Positions 29,601 through 41,600 of a DNA stretch of 48,796 nt are shown here, in pieces. Source of the stretch: Holophagae bacterium (GTDB lineage Bacteria > Acidobacteriota > Holophagae > Acanthopleuribacterales > Acanthopleuribacteraceae); NCBI GenBank assembly GCA_030429565.1, contig JAUIFE010000041.1:1-48796 (forward strand), in the 5' to 3' direction. The notes beneath the pieces were generated by a model. That model made no database searches and was not told where the DNA came from. It saw nothing but the letters and a program-made list of their open reading frames with translations. The translations under genes were made by a program, and so were the position numbers. Every line of letters begins with the position of its first letter. Positions within the stretch are counted from its first letter, which is position 1.

Positions 29601-32600
29601 CGACGGCGATGTGATGGACGTTAATCAGAATCAGGAAATGCTCGTCGTCAAAGCGCACCAGGGTGGCGCGCACGACCGGACCGGTGGAGAGGTCAAAGGG
29701 CGTTTCCGCCTCGCGCTGTGCTACTTGATGCGCTTCCTCGGCGCGGGCCTCGCTGCTCAGGGCGCTGAGGTCCATGATGCGAATGCCGTCGGCCGAGGGT
29801 TCGTGCACGAATTGACGCAGCTCTTCGCCGACCATGGCGTAGGTGGTGCGCAGGATTTCGTGGCGCTCCAACAACGCCAACACGGCCTTGCGGAACAGAC
29901 TGACGTAACAGTTGCCAAAGGCTTCGTAAAAGGCGGGAATATTGTACGCCACCGAATTGGGATCGGCTGATTGATGGAGCCACAGCCGCCATTGACCGTG
30001 GCTGACGGGATAGTGTGCGGCCAAGCTGGTCGGTGACAGGTGGGTCGTTTCGGCTTTACCGAGGTCGGGCACCAACGCGGCAATGCGACGAATGGTCGGC
30101 GCGTTGAACAGGTCGCGTAAGCGGAACCGAACATTGAGTTTGGCCTGAATCTCCTGCGCCAAACGCATGCCTTTCAGGCTGGTGCCGCCCATTTCGAAGA
30201 AAGGATCGTCAATACCAATCGGTGCCGTGCCCAACACGTCTTGCCACAGCTCTTGCAGGCGCCGTTCGATGTCGCTGGCCGGTTCCACCAGCGGCCGCAC
30301 CTCGGGTCCGCGGCGCAGCACCGGTCGTGGCAAGGCGGCGCGGTCGAGTTTGCCGGAATTGGTTTTTGGCAAGGTTTCGAGCGGAAACAAGAAGGCCGGC
30401 ACCATGTAAGCGGGCAGACGCGCGGCGATGTAACCGCGCAAGACCGACGCCGCCACCCGTGGTCGCGAGGCGTAATAGGCAAGGAGTTGGGTTTCGCCCT
30501 CGGGATCGCACCAATCAATCACCGCCACCTCGTGGACGGCGCTGTGGCTTTTAACGGCGCGACGAATCTCGTTGAATTCCACGCGGTAACCGCGAATTTT
30601 GACCTGTTCATCGGCGCGGCCGGTAAACTCGAGCAAGCCGTCTTCGGTCCAACGGCCGCGATCTCCGGTGCGGTACACCAAGCTGTCGGGTAGGTTTTCG
30701 CCGTCGGTAAAACGTTCGGCGGTGAGGTCGGGCAGGTTGACGTAACCCAGCCCGACGTTGGCGCCACCGATCCAAATTTCACCGTAACAGCCGATGGGCG
30801 CGACCTGGCCGAAATCGTCGATGACGTAGGCGCGCGTGTTGCTGATCGGCCGCCCGAGCGGGATGCGGTCGTCCACTTCCGATTCAAAATTCAGCGTAAA
30901 GTTGGTAACCACATGGGTTTCGCTCGGTCCGTATTGGTTGTGCAGGCGTGCTTCGGTGTAGTGTTCCAGGAAACGCCGAATGCCCCGGGTGAAGTAGGGT
31001 TGTTCGCCGGAGGTGATCACGTGGCGCAAGCTCGCCAGCTTGTCCAAGTCGGCCTGTTCGTGTAACAACAAGTTCAAAACCGAGTAGGGCATGGCCACCG
31101 ACTCAATGCGGCGTTGCTCAATCAGGTTGGTGACCGCCGCCATATCGCCGCGCAACGCGGTCGGGATCATATGCAGCTCGCCGTGGGTGATTAAAGTAAA
31201 CAGCATTTCCTGCAGCGAGACGTCAAAACCCAGCGGGGCGTATTGCAAGGTGCGCATTTCGCGCATGGTGCGGTGGTTGGCGCGTTGCCATTGCACCAGA
31301 TTGTACAAACAGCGGTGAGTGCCCAACACGCCTTTTGGCGCACCGGTCGAACCCGACGTGTAAATAATGTAGGCCGGATCGCTTTGGTGACAGACAATGC
31401 CGGGATTGATTTTCGAGGTGGTGGGCACCCGTTCCAGTTCGTAAACCGGTGGTGCAAACGCCAGCTCCGGTAGGTTTTGCCCGCGCCCAACCAGGAGTCG
31501 GCGGCAGCCCGCGTCGGCGATGATGGTGGCGCGACGCGTGGCCGGGTTATCGGGATCAATCGGCAGGTAAACACCGCCGGCCTTGAGCACCGCCAGCAAG
31601 GCGACCACCGCCCAGGGATCGCGGTTGGCCAGCACGCCGACCACGTCGCCTGGTTTCAATCCCTGCTCTTCGCGCAGGAAGTGGGCCCACTGGTTAACCG
31701 TTTGATTGAGCTGGTGGTAAGACCATTGCTCTTCGCCAAAAACGATGGCGGTATCGCGGTGCATGCGTGAGGCGGCGGCCTCGAACAGTTCCACCACCGT
31801 TTCGGTTTGCGAGAAAACCTGTTGGTCGGGGCAGAATGTTGAAAATAATTGAATACGGTCCAGTTGCGTCAGCATATCCAGTTTGGTGACGGCGCGGCGC
31901 GGGTGCGCCAGGACGCTGCGGGTGAGTTCGACAATGTGGGCGATTAACCGGAACATGCCCGCGCTGGAGTAAATGTCGCTGTTGTATTCCAGGCGTACGT
32001 CGAGCGCTTCGCCGTCCTCGTGGAAGTCGAACATAATGTCGAACTTGGCGATGGTGTTGCGCATGGCAAACGGCGCTGTTTGCAGTTGCGGCGCTTCGGC
32101 CACGTCAAGCTCGTTGTTTTGCAGCACCACGTAGACGTCGAACAGCGGGTGACGGCCGGGATCACGGTCTGAATCCAGTTCCTCAACCAGCAAATCAAAG
32201 GGGTAATCCTGATTTTCATAGGCCTTGGTGGTGGTTTGCCGAACCGCGTTGAGCACCTGCTCGAAACTCATGCTCGGTTCAATTAAGTTTCGCAAAACCA
32301 GGTTGTTGACAAAAAAGCCGATAATGCCTTCTAAGTCGGCGTGGTTGCGATTGGCCACAGCCGAACCGACGCGAATGTCGGTTTGTCCGCTGTAACGCAA
32401 TAGCAGAACTTTAATGAGCGCCACCAGGGTCATGTAAAGCGAGGCGCCGTGGCGCAGCCCCAAGGCGCGCAGGCCGTTAACCAGCGGTGGATCCAGTTGG
32501 AAGTTGTGGGTGGCGCCGTTGAAGGTCAGTTTATGGGGCCGTGGTCGCGCGGTGGGAATGCTGCAATCGGCGCGCGGTCCAGCCAATTGCGTTAGCCAAT

Positions 32601-35600
32601 AGTTGCGCTGTTTCTGGGCCGACATGGTGCTGAGCTGTTGGTTTTGCCAATGGGCGAAGTCGCGGTACTGCACGCGCAGATCGGGCAAACGCGGCGCGCG
32701 TCCCTGCACCTGTGCGCCGTAGAAATAGTTCAATTCCTTGAGCCAAATGCCCATCGACCAACCATCGCTGATGATGTGGTGCATGGTCACCAGCAGCAGA
32801 TGGCGTTGCGGCTCGAGCTTTAACAAGGTGATGCGCATCAGCGGTCCGGCACTGAGATCAAAGGGTTTATTGAATTCTTTTTGCGCGTAACCCTGCGCAA
32901 CCAAATCGCCGTCCTCGAGGTCCATCAAGTGCACTTCGCCAAAGGGGAGCGGCCGCCCCGCGTGGACGAATTGACGCGGTTCTCCGTCAACCAGTGAGAA
33001 GGTGGTGCGCAGCGATTCGTGGCGCCGCATCATTGCCATAAAGGCCGCACGCAACGCCGATACATCGAGGTCGCCGAGCACTTGGGTATAAGCGGGAATG
33101 TTGTAAGCGACCGAACCCTCGTCGAGCTGGTGCGCCAGCCACAGGCGTTTTTGGGCGTGGGACAGCGGGTAATGGGGCGCGCTGGGAATCGGTTGGATGG
33201 GGATAAAGGCGGTGGGTTCCTGTTCGCGGATGTATTCGGCTTGGGCGGCGACGCTGGCCGCTTCAAACAACAGCCGAAGCGGTACTTTGACGCCCAGCAC
33301 GCGGTGAATGGCGGCGGCCAGCCGGGTTGCGGTCAGACTGTGGCCGCCTTTATCGAAGAACACGTCGTGGACACCCAGCTTGGCTTCGGCCGGCAGGGCC
33401 AACACATGCCGCCACAGGTCGAGGAGTTTGGCTTCGAGGCGGTCGCGCGGTGGCACGTGTACGCCGGATTCGGGACTGCTCACACGGGGGTCGGGCAACT
33501 TGTCGCGGTCGACTTTATGGTTGGCTTTAAGCGGGAAGCGGTCGAGGAACACCAGGTAACGCGGCACCATGTAGTGCGGCAGGAATCCGGCGAGGTGTTC
33601 GCGCAGCGGTACCAGCGGCACCTCTTCACCGATTAAATAGGCGACCAGCTCCAGGTTGTGTCCGTCAAATGCGCGCGCGGTGACCACCGCACCCTCGATT
33701 TTTGGATGGCGCAGCAAGGCCTGTTCGACTTCGCCGCACTCAATGCGATAGCCGCGAATTTTGACCTGGTTGTCGCGCCGGCCCAGGAACACAATATCGC
33801 CCCCTGGCAGGCGCACGCCCAGATCACCGGTGTGGTACAAGCGCTCGCTGGCTTCCCACGGGTTGGGGCGGAAGGCCGCGGCGGTGAGATCGGCGCGGTT
33901 CAAATAACCCAGCGCCAAACCTTCGCCCGCGATGCAAATTTCGCCCGGTACGCCGATGGGGGCCAGGTCGCCGTCGCGTTCGAGCAGGTAAACGCGCACG
34001 TTGGGCATGGGTTTACCGATGGGAATACTGGGTTGGTTGCCGTCGAGTGTTTCGCCCAATTGGTACGTGGTGACCTCGACACAGGCTTCGGTGGGTCCGT
34101 AGGTGTTGGTCATGGTGACCTGTGCCGCACCCGCCCGCGTCCGCCAGGTGCGAATTAGGTCCGTTGCCACCAGTTCAGAACCGATGGTGATGTGTTTGAG
34201 CGCGCTCGCTTCATTGCCAAACCCGGCTTCCAGCAGGGCGTGGAAAAGCCCCGGCGTGACGTCGAACAGGTGAATTTCTTGGCTGGTGAGGTACGCGCTT
34301 AAAGAGGCGGCGTCGCGCCGTGTGCCCTCGTCGAGCACGTGTAACGTGTGGCACAACAGCAGCGAACCAAAAACCTGTTGAATCGAGGCGTCGAACACAA
34401 AAGGCGCCACCAAGGCTTCGTGTAATTGTTGACGATGCTGTCCGTAAAGAACGGTTTCAAGGCCGAAAACAAGGTTCATCACCGAGCGGTGAGCAACCAC
34501 CACGCCCTTGGGTTTACCGGTGGATCCCGAGGTGTAAATTACGTAGGCGGGCCCTTGCGGCGGGATGCGCGGCGGCACCCTTCCGTCGTCGCCTTCGATG
34601 GTGCGCAAATCGACCACGGTGGCGCCGGTCGCGGCGAGTTCCTTGGGTAAAGGGGAACCGTCGGTGAGCACCAGGCGGCAGTCGGCATCCTGCAGCATGA
34701 AGGCGGCGCGCGACGGCGGCAGTTCAAGGTCGAGCGGAACAAAAGCGGCGCCGGCTTTGAGCACGCCTAATATACCAATGACCGTCCAATCGCTGCGGCG
34801 CGTGTAGACGCCGATAAAGGTACCGGGTTTGACCTTGTGGCGGTTGACCAGGCTGTTGCCGACACAGTTGGTCACAGCGTCCAGTTCGGCGTAGGTGTGG
34901 GTGCGGCCCGCGAAACACAGCGCAGCCCGTTGCGGATAAAGCGCGGCGCCCGCACTAAAGGCTTCGCCAAGCGTGTAATTGTTGTCGAAGGCAAATGCGG
35001 TTTGGTTGACGCCGAACAAGAGCCGGTTGCGTTCGGAGCTGGACAACATATCGAGCATACCGACTGAGCGGCTTGGTTCCTGCACCGCGATTTTGATCAA
35101 GCGCGTCAGGTGCCCCGCCATGTGTTGCATGCGTTCCGGCGCGAACAACTCGGCATTGTACTCGAGTGCGATGCCGATGCGGTCGCCTTCGTCGCTGAAG
35201 TAGAAGGTGAGGTCGAACTTGGCCTGTTGCTTTTCAATTTCGTGAGGCGCCGCAGTTAAACCCTTGAATTTGGGCGGGGTTACGCTGGTATCCTGGTTGA
35301 CCAACAATACGTCGAACAGTGGTGAACGGGCCGGGTCGGGTTTGATGTTCAATTCCTCGATGAGGCGGTCGATGGGGTATTCACCGTGTTGCAGCGCCTC
35401 GCCCAGCCACTGGGAAAACGACTGTAACAACTTGAGAAAGGTGCCTTGCCCGTCGACGCGACAACGCAGCGGCACGGTGTTGAGAAACAGGCCGATTTGG
35501 CGCTCCAGGTCAATGTGGCGACGACCGGCGACGGTGACCCCGCAAATGAGATCGCTTTGACCGGAATAACGGTAAAGCAAAGCAAACACGGCCGAGCCGA

Positions 35601-38600
35601 GAATCGAAAAGACGGTTGTGCCCTGATTGCGCGAGAGCGCGTGCACCGCGCGGCTGGTGGCGCCATCGAGACGCATGCGGTGATCGGCGCCCTTATAACC
35701 GCGCAAAGCCGGTCGCGGCACGTCGGTCACCAGTTGCAACGGCGGCAGGTCGCCCTTGAGTCGTTCCAGCCAGTAGCCGCGTTGGGCGGCATAGACACCG
35801 CCGGCGACCTGGTTGCGTTGCCACAAGGTGTAATCGACGTATTGAACGGCCGGTGGTCTCGGCGTTTCCTCCACGCTGTCGAAGGCGTCGTAGGCGGTTT
35901 GCACGAAGTCCCACAGCACCGGCATCGACCAACCGTCGGCGGCGATGTGGTGCAAGGTCACCACCAGCAAGTGGCGAGCGACGGCGGTGCGCACCAACAG
36001 CACGCGAATGGGTACCTCGGTTTCCAAATTGAAGGGGATGTTGGCTTCGTTGACCGCCAACCGCAAGGCCGCTTTTTCGGCGTCGTTCTCCTCGCTGAGG
36101 TCCTCAAAGGCAAACGGCGATTCGACCTCGTCGTCGATGATCTGTTGCAGCTCTGCACCCTCCAGCACAAAGCGCGTGCGCAAAACTTGGTAGCTCTTGA
36201 AGAGGTCGTTAAAGGCTGCTTCCAGCGCCGGTCGATTGAGCACACCGTCCAGCCACCAACAGTCGGGAATGTTGTAGGCGGCTGAGTCACCCGCCAATTG
36301 GCGCGCCGTCCACAGCCGCATTTGGCTGTGCGATACCGGGTAACTTTTCTGTTTCGGCGCGCGTGGGATTGGGTGATAAAGGTCGGGCTCGCGTTGGCAC
36401 AGGTGCACCGCCAGCTCGGCAATCGAGGCGTGTTTAAAGATGTCGCGCGTGGCCGGGCGCGTGTCCAGGCGGCGGTGAATGGCCGCCGCCAGACGGACCG
36501 CTTTGAGACTGTTGCCGCCGAGGTCGAAGAAATTGTCGTGACGGCCGACTTTCTCCAATCCGAGCACGTTGCGCCACAGATCGGCCAACAGTCGTTCCAG
36601 GCCGTCGTTCGGTGCCGAAAAACTCTGGCTCTGCGCCGGTGTTTCCATGTGGGGATCTGGCAAGGCATTGCGGTCGACTTTACCGTTGCGCGTTAACGGC
36701 AATATATCGAGTCTGATGAAAAAGGCGGGTTCCATGTAGGCCGGTAGTTTGTCCTTGAGTTGGCGGCGCAACTCAGCGACTTCCAAGCTTTTACCGACGA
36801 CGTAGGCGGCCAGTTCCCACTGCCCATGGTTATCCACAAAGGGATGAACCACCACGGCCGACACACCTGGCAAACGGGACAACACCTGTTCGATTTCACC
36901 GCATTCAATGCGGTAACCGCGTATTTTGACCTGTTGATCGCGGCGCCCAATGAAGTGGAGGTCGCCGTCGTCGTCGCGACGCGCCAAATCGCCCGAGTGA
37001 TAGATGCGTGCGCCTTCGATCAGCGGGTGTGGCCGGAAGGCTTGGGCCGTCTCGCGCGCGCGGTTGCTGTAGCCGTGTGCCAAGCCCGCACCCGCGATGC
37101 AGATTTCGCCCGCGAATCCCGGCGGTACCGGATTGCCGTCGCGGTCGAGCAGCAACACCGACATATGCGGCACGGCACGGCCGATGGGAGGGTGATGATC
37201 CTCGGGTGGGCCCGGTTTGAGCTGGTAATGGGTGGCGTTGACGCAGACTTCGCTGGGACCGTAGTAGTTGAAAACCGTGATCGCGGCGCTGTGGTTGCGC
37301 TCGCGCAGACGTTTTATTTGGGCCGCGCGCAGCACTTCACCGCCGAGCCGCATCGTCTCTAAACGCAAGGGTCGCAAGCCCAGGCCGGCGTCCAGCAAAA
37401 CATCCAGATAGCTGGGCGTGGTGATTAATGTGTGAATGGTGCGGCTTTCGAGAAAATGCAACAACTGGTGCGCGTCGCGGCGGATTTCTTCCGCGATTGG
37501 TAGCCAGGTGTGGCCATAAACCAGCGTCGCCCAAATCTCGTCAATCGCCGCATCGAACATCATGCTACTGGTGCCCGCAATCGTTTGTTGCGATTGGTAG
37601 CGCAAGGCCAAGTCTTGTCGCGTCGCGTCCAGTTGGTGAATCAGCGCGTGGTGGTCAACCGTAATTGGTTTGGGTTGGCCGCTGGAGCCCGAGGTGAACA
37701 CCACGTACGCGATCTGGTTAACGGGAACGCTGGGCATCTGCGGGGCAACGCTTTGACGCGTGTTGCGCAGGAGAGGTTCTATCGGAGACTGGGTCACGTG
37801 ACCGGGTAAATTGGCAAAGCTCTCCTCCGCGTCGACATGGAGAAACGCGTCCATGCTAATCGCGGAAAAAGTACCGGCTAAGGTGTCGGCGGGCTGGTGC
37901 GGATCGAGCCACGCGAAAGCTGCGCCACGTGCGCTGATCGCCAAACTTGCCGCCAGAACGGCCGCGCAGCGGCGCGCTTCTACGGCGATGACGGCACCTG
38001 GCTGCACCTGCAACATAAAGGTTGGATGGCTCAAAAGGCGCATCACCATTAGACCCAGCTCTTCGTAACTGATGGCCTGTTCCTCTTCCTGGACGGCGAT
38101 GCGGTCCGGGTAACGCAAGCAACAGGTTTCGAAGGCGCCAAACAGCGTTTGTTGTGGCAAGCCGGACGGGAAGGTACGCGGAATTAAGGCGTTCCGTTCC
38201 TCGGCGGTTAACAAGGGCACCTCGGCCAAGGCCGTTGCCGGTTGCTCCGCCCAGGCCCTCGCCAAGGTGGTGAAGCGCTGCAGCAAGGCGTCGATCGTGG
38301 TCGGTCGGAACAGATCGGTGTTGTACAGCGCTTCCAGTACCAGATCGTTTTCGCTGCGTTTAAAGTTGAAAGTAAGGTCGAATTTAGTAAGGTTCGGCGC
38401 GATGTCCAGCGCTTCTGTGTGCAGCTCACTGAGGTTGATATTGGTGTTGGTGGGTTCGCTTTGTTCCAGCGTCAGCAACACGTCAAACAGCGGATGGCGC
38501 GACGGATCGCGTCGCCCTTGGTGCGCTTCAACCATTAAATCGAACGGGTAATCGCCGTGGTCAAACGCGCTTGCAATGGTTTTGGCGGCGCCCGCGAGCA

Positions 38601-41600
38601 GGTCGACCAGCGATTCACGGCCGCGCACGCGGCTGCGCAACACGATGGTGTTCACCATGAAACCAACGATGTGCTGCAAATCGGGATGGGTACGCCCGGA
38701 GGAGGGCGTGCCGAGCAAAATGTCGTCTTGGCCGGTTAGGCGGTAGAAGAAGCCGCACGTCAAGGCGTACAGCACGGCGAAGCGGGTGGCGGCCAGGTCG
38801 CGTGCCAAGCGGTCGATTTGCGTGACCAACTCGGGATCCCACTTGAGGCGCATCACGTGACCGGCGGCGGTGCGGACCGGCGGCCGTTGGAAATCGATGG
38901 GGAGCAGCAAGGGTTCCGGCAAATCGGCGAGACGGTTGTTCCAGAAACGACGCGACACCTGCCACGAGCCCAACAGCGCGCGCCCGCGCTGCCACACCGC
39001 ATAATCACGGTACTGTAGGCGCGGCGGCTGCAAGGCCACTTTGCCGCCCTGGTGGTAAGCGTTGTAGGCTTGGGAAAACTGCTCGAGCAACAGGTCGACC
39101 GAAACCGCGTCACCGGCGACGTGGTGTAAACACAGCGAAAGCAGGTAACGCTGGTTTTCCGTTTGAATCAGAATCAAACGAATCAGCGGGCCTTGGCTCA
39201 GGTCAAAGGGCGCCGCGCCGAAGCGTCGGGTGGCGCGAATCGCCGAGGCCGTCGGATCCGTTTTCTCACGGAAATCATAGTCTTTAATCAGCTCTTCCGG
39301 CATCGGGTTAATGCGTTGGCGCGGTTCGCCGTTGACCAAGTGAATGGTGGTGCGCAGGATGGCGTGGTACTGGAACAGGAGGCGGGTCGCCAGCTCAAGC
39401 GCGTCGCGGTCCAGGTTCCCTTCCAGCCAATAGGCGCCGCACATGTTGTAGGTGGCTTTGTTTTGTTCGATTTGTTGCAGCAACCACAGGCGTTCCTGAC
39501 CGTGGGAGCAGGGGTAATCGCTTTGCTCCGCGCCGGCCTGAATCGGCGCCGGTCCTTGGTGGCCGGGTCGGCGCAGAATTTTGGCCAAACCGTTGACTGT
39601 CGGGTTCTCGAACAGGTCGCGGAAGCGCAGGTGCAGGCCTTCGGTGCGCAGTTCGTTAATCAGCCGTGCGCCACTGAGACTTTGCCCGCCCAGCGCGAAG
39701 AAGTTGTCGACAATACCCACTTCCGGCAGAGCCAGCACTTTGCTAAACAGGTAAACCAGCAGGCGCTCCAGGTCGTCGCGTGGACCGGAGCCGTCGGCGA
39801 CACGCGCTTCGCTGGGCAAGGGCAGTGCGCGTTTGTTGATTTTGCCGCGATCCGTATATGGCAGCTTGCCGACCAGCGTGAAGTGGGTCGGAATCATATA
39901 GTGCGGCAAGGCACGGGTGAGTACGTCGCGCACGGCGTCGGTGTCGAGCGTGATGTCGTCGGCTTCCAGGTAAGCGGCCAGCTCCCATTCGCCGCGTGCG
40001 TTGCGCACCATTTTGACGGCGGCGTCGGAGATGTCTTTAATGCGTTTGAGGTGGTGTTCCACTTCGCCCGCTTCGACGCGGTAGCCGCGTACCTTCATTT
40101 GTTGATCGAGTCGTCCCATAAATGCGATGGTACCGTCCGGTAACCAACGCCCCAAATCGCCGGTGCGGTATAAACGGGTGCCGTTGCCGAAGGGGCTGGG
40201 CACAAAACGCTCGGCGGTGGCGGCGGGATCGCCCAGGTATCCGTGGGCCAGACCGGGACCGCCGATGAAAACTTCGCCGATAAAACCGGCCGGTGTCAGG
40301 CCGCCGCGTTGGTTGAGAATGAGCGTGTGAATGCCGCCGTCGGGTTTCCCGATAGGAACAAAGCCCTGTTTTTCAACTGCTTCGAGATCAATGGGGTGAC
40401 GTGTAACCTCGACACAGGTTTCGGTGGGACCGTAGTAATTGACCAGGCGCAGATCGCTGCGGGCCGGATCGTCCAGCAGCAACTTGACTTCGTCCGCGCC
40501 AATCGCTTCGTTACCCGTTTCTACAAAGCCGCGCGGCAGGCGGCGGTGACGCATGGCGGGCAGGCTGTAGAGTTGGTGAATCAAACGCGGATTGAGGCCG
40601 ATCCCGTCGATTTCGTGTTTTTCCAGGTACAGCATCAAACGGCGCGCGTCGGCGGCGGTTTCGCGTGGGCAGATGTAAAGCGTGTGGCCGTGCAGTAGCG
40701 CGCCGAATAGCGAGTGGTAGGCGGCGTCGAAATAAAACACGTCGATGACGGCTATCCGTTGCGGTTTATTGAGTTCACCAAAGTCGCGGGCTAAGAACTG
40801 GGTTGCCAGGTTGGCCGGCGCCCCGTGGGGCACCGCCACCGCCTTGGGCGCGCCGCTGGTGCCCGAGGTGAAGATGAGGTAGGCGATATCGTCGGCGCTC
40901 AACTGCGGCGGTGCTTCCTTGTAAACCTGAGCCAGGTTGTGGGCACCCGCCAAACTCGTGGGCTCTTCTTCGAAATACACGACTTCGACGCTGGATTGGC
41001 TCCCCAAACGGTCGCGGTTACGGCTATCCGTAAGCAGCAGGCGCGCTCCCGCCCGTTGCAGCAAGGCGTCGCGGCGCACGGCTGGATCGTCCGGGTTCAT
41101 CGGCACAAAGGCTCCGCCCGCTTGCATGGTGGCGAAGGCGCCGATGACAAAGAAGGCGCTTTGATCGGCGAGGACGCCGACCACTTCACCGCGCTGCAGG
41201 CCGTGGCTGTTGCGCAGCCGGTAGGCCAAACGCAGAATGCTTTTTGCCAGTGCCGCGTAGGTCGTGGTGTGGCCGCCCGCGTGCAGTGCGGGTCGCTGCG
41301 GGTGTTCCTCGGCGCGCTGCAGGAACAAACGCGCCACGTTGGTGGCGGGTGGCAACACGGCTGCTTCCAGCTTCGACCATTGACGCGGTCGTTGGTCGCG
41401 ATCGGCGACGGCTTCAATGATTTGGCGACCACTGTGTTGCGGGAAGGCCGCCGCTTGCTGCAGGATCGCGCAGAACCAGCGTGTCAATTCTTCGGCGGCA
41501 AAGTCGTCGATAAACTGCTTTTGGTATTCCAGCAGTACAACCAAATCGCGATCTTCGCGGTAGTTGCGAATGCTCAGGTGCAGGGGATGGGTTAACTGCA

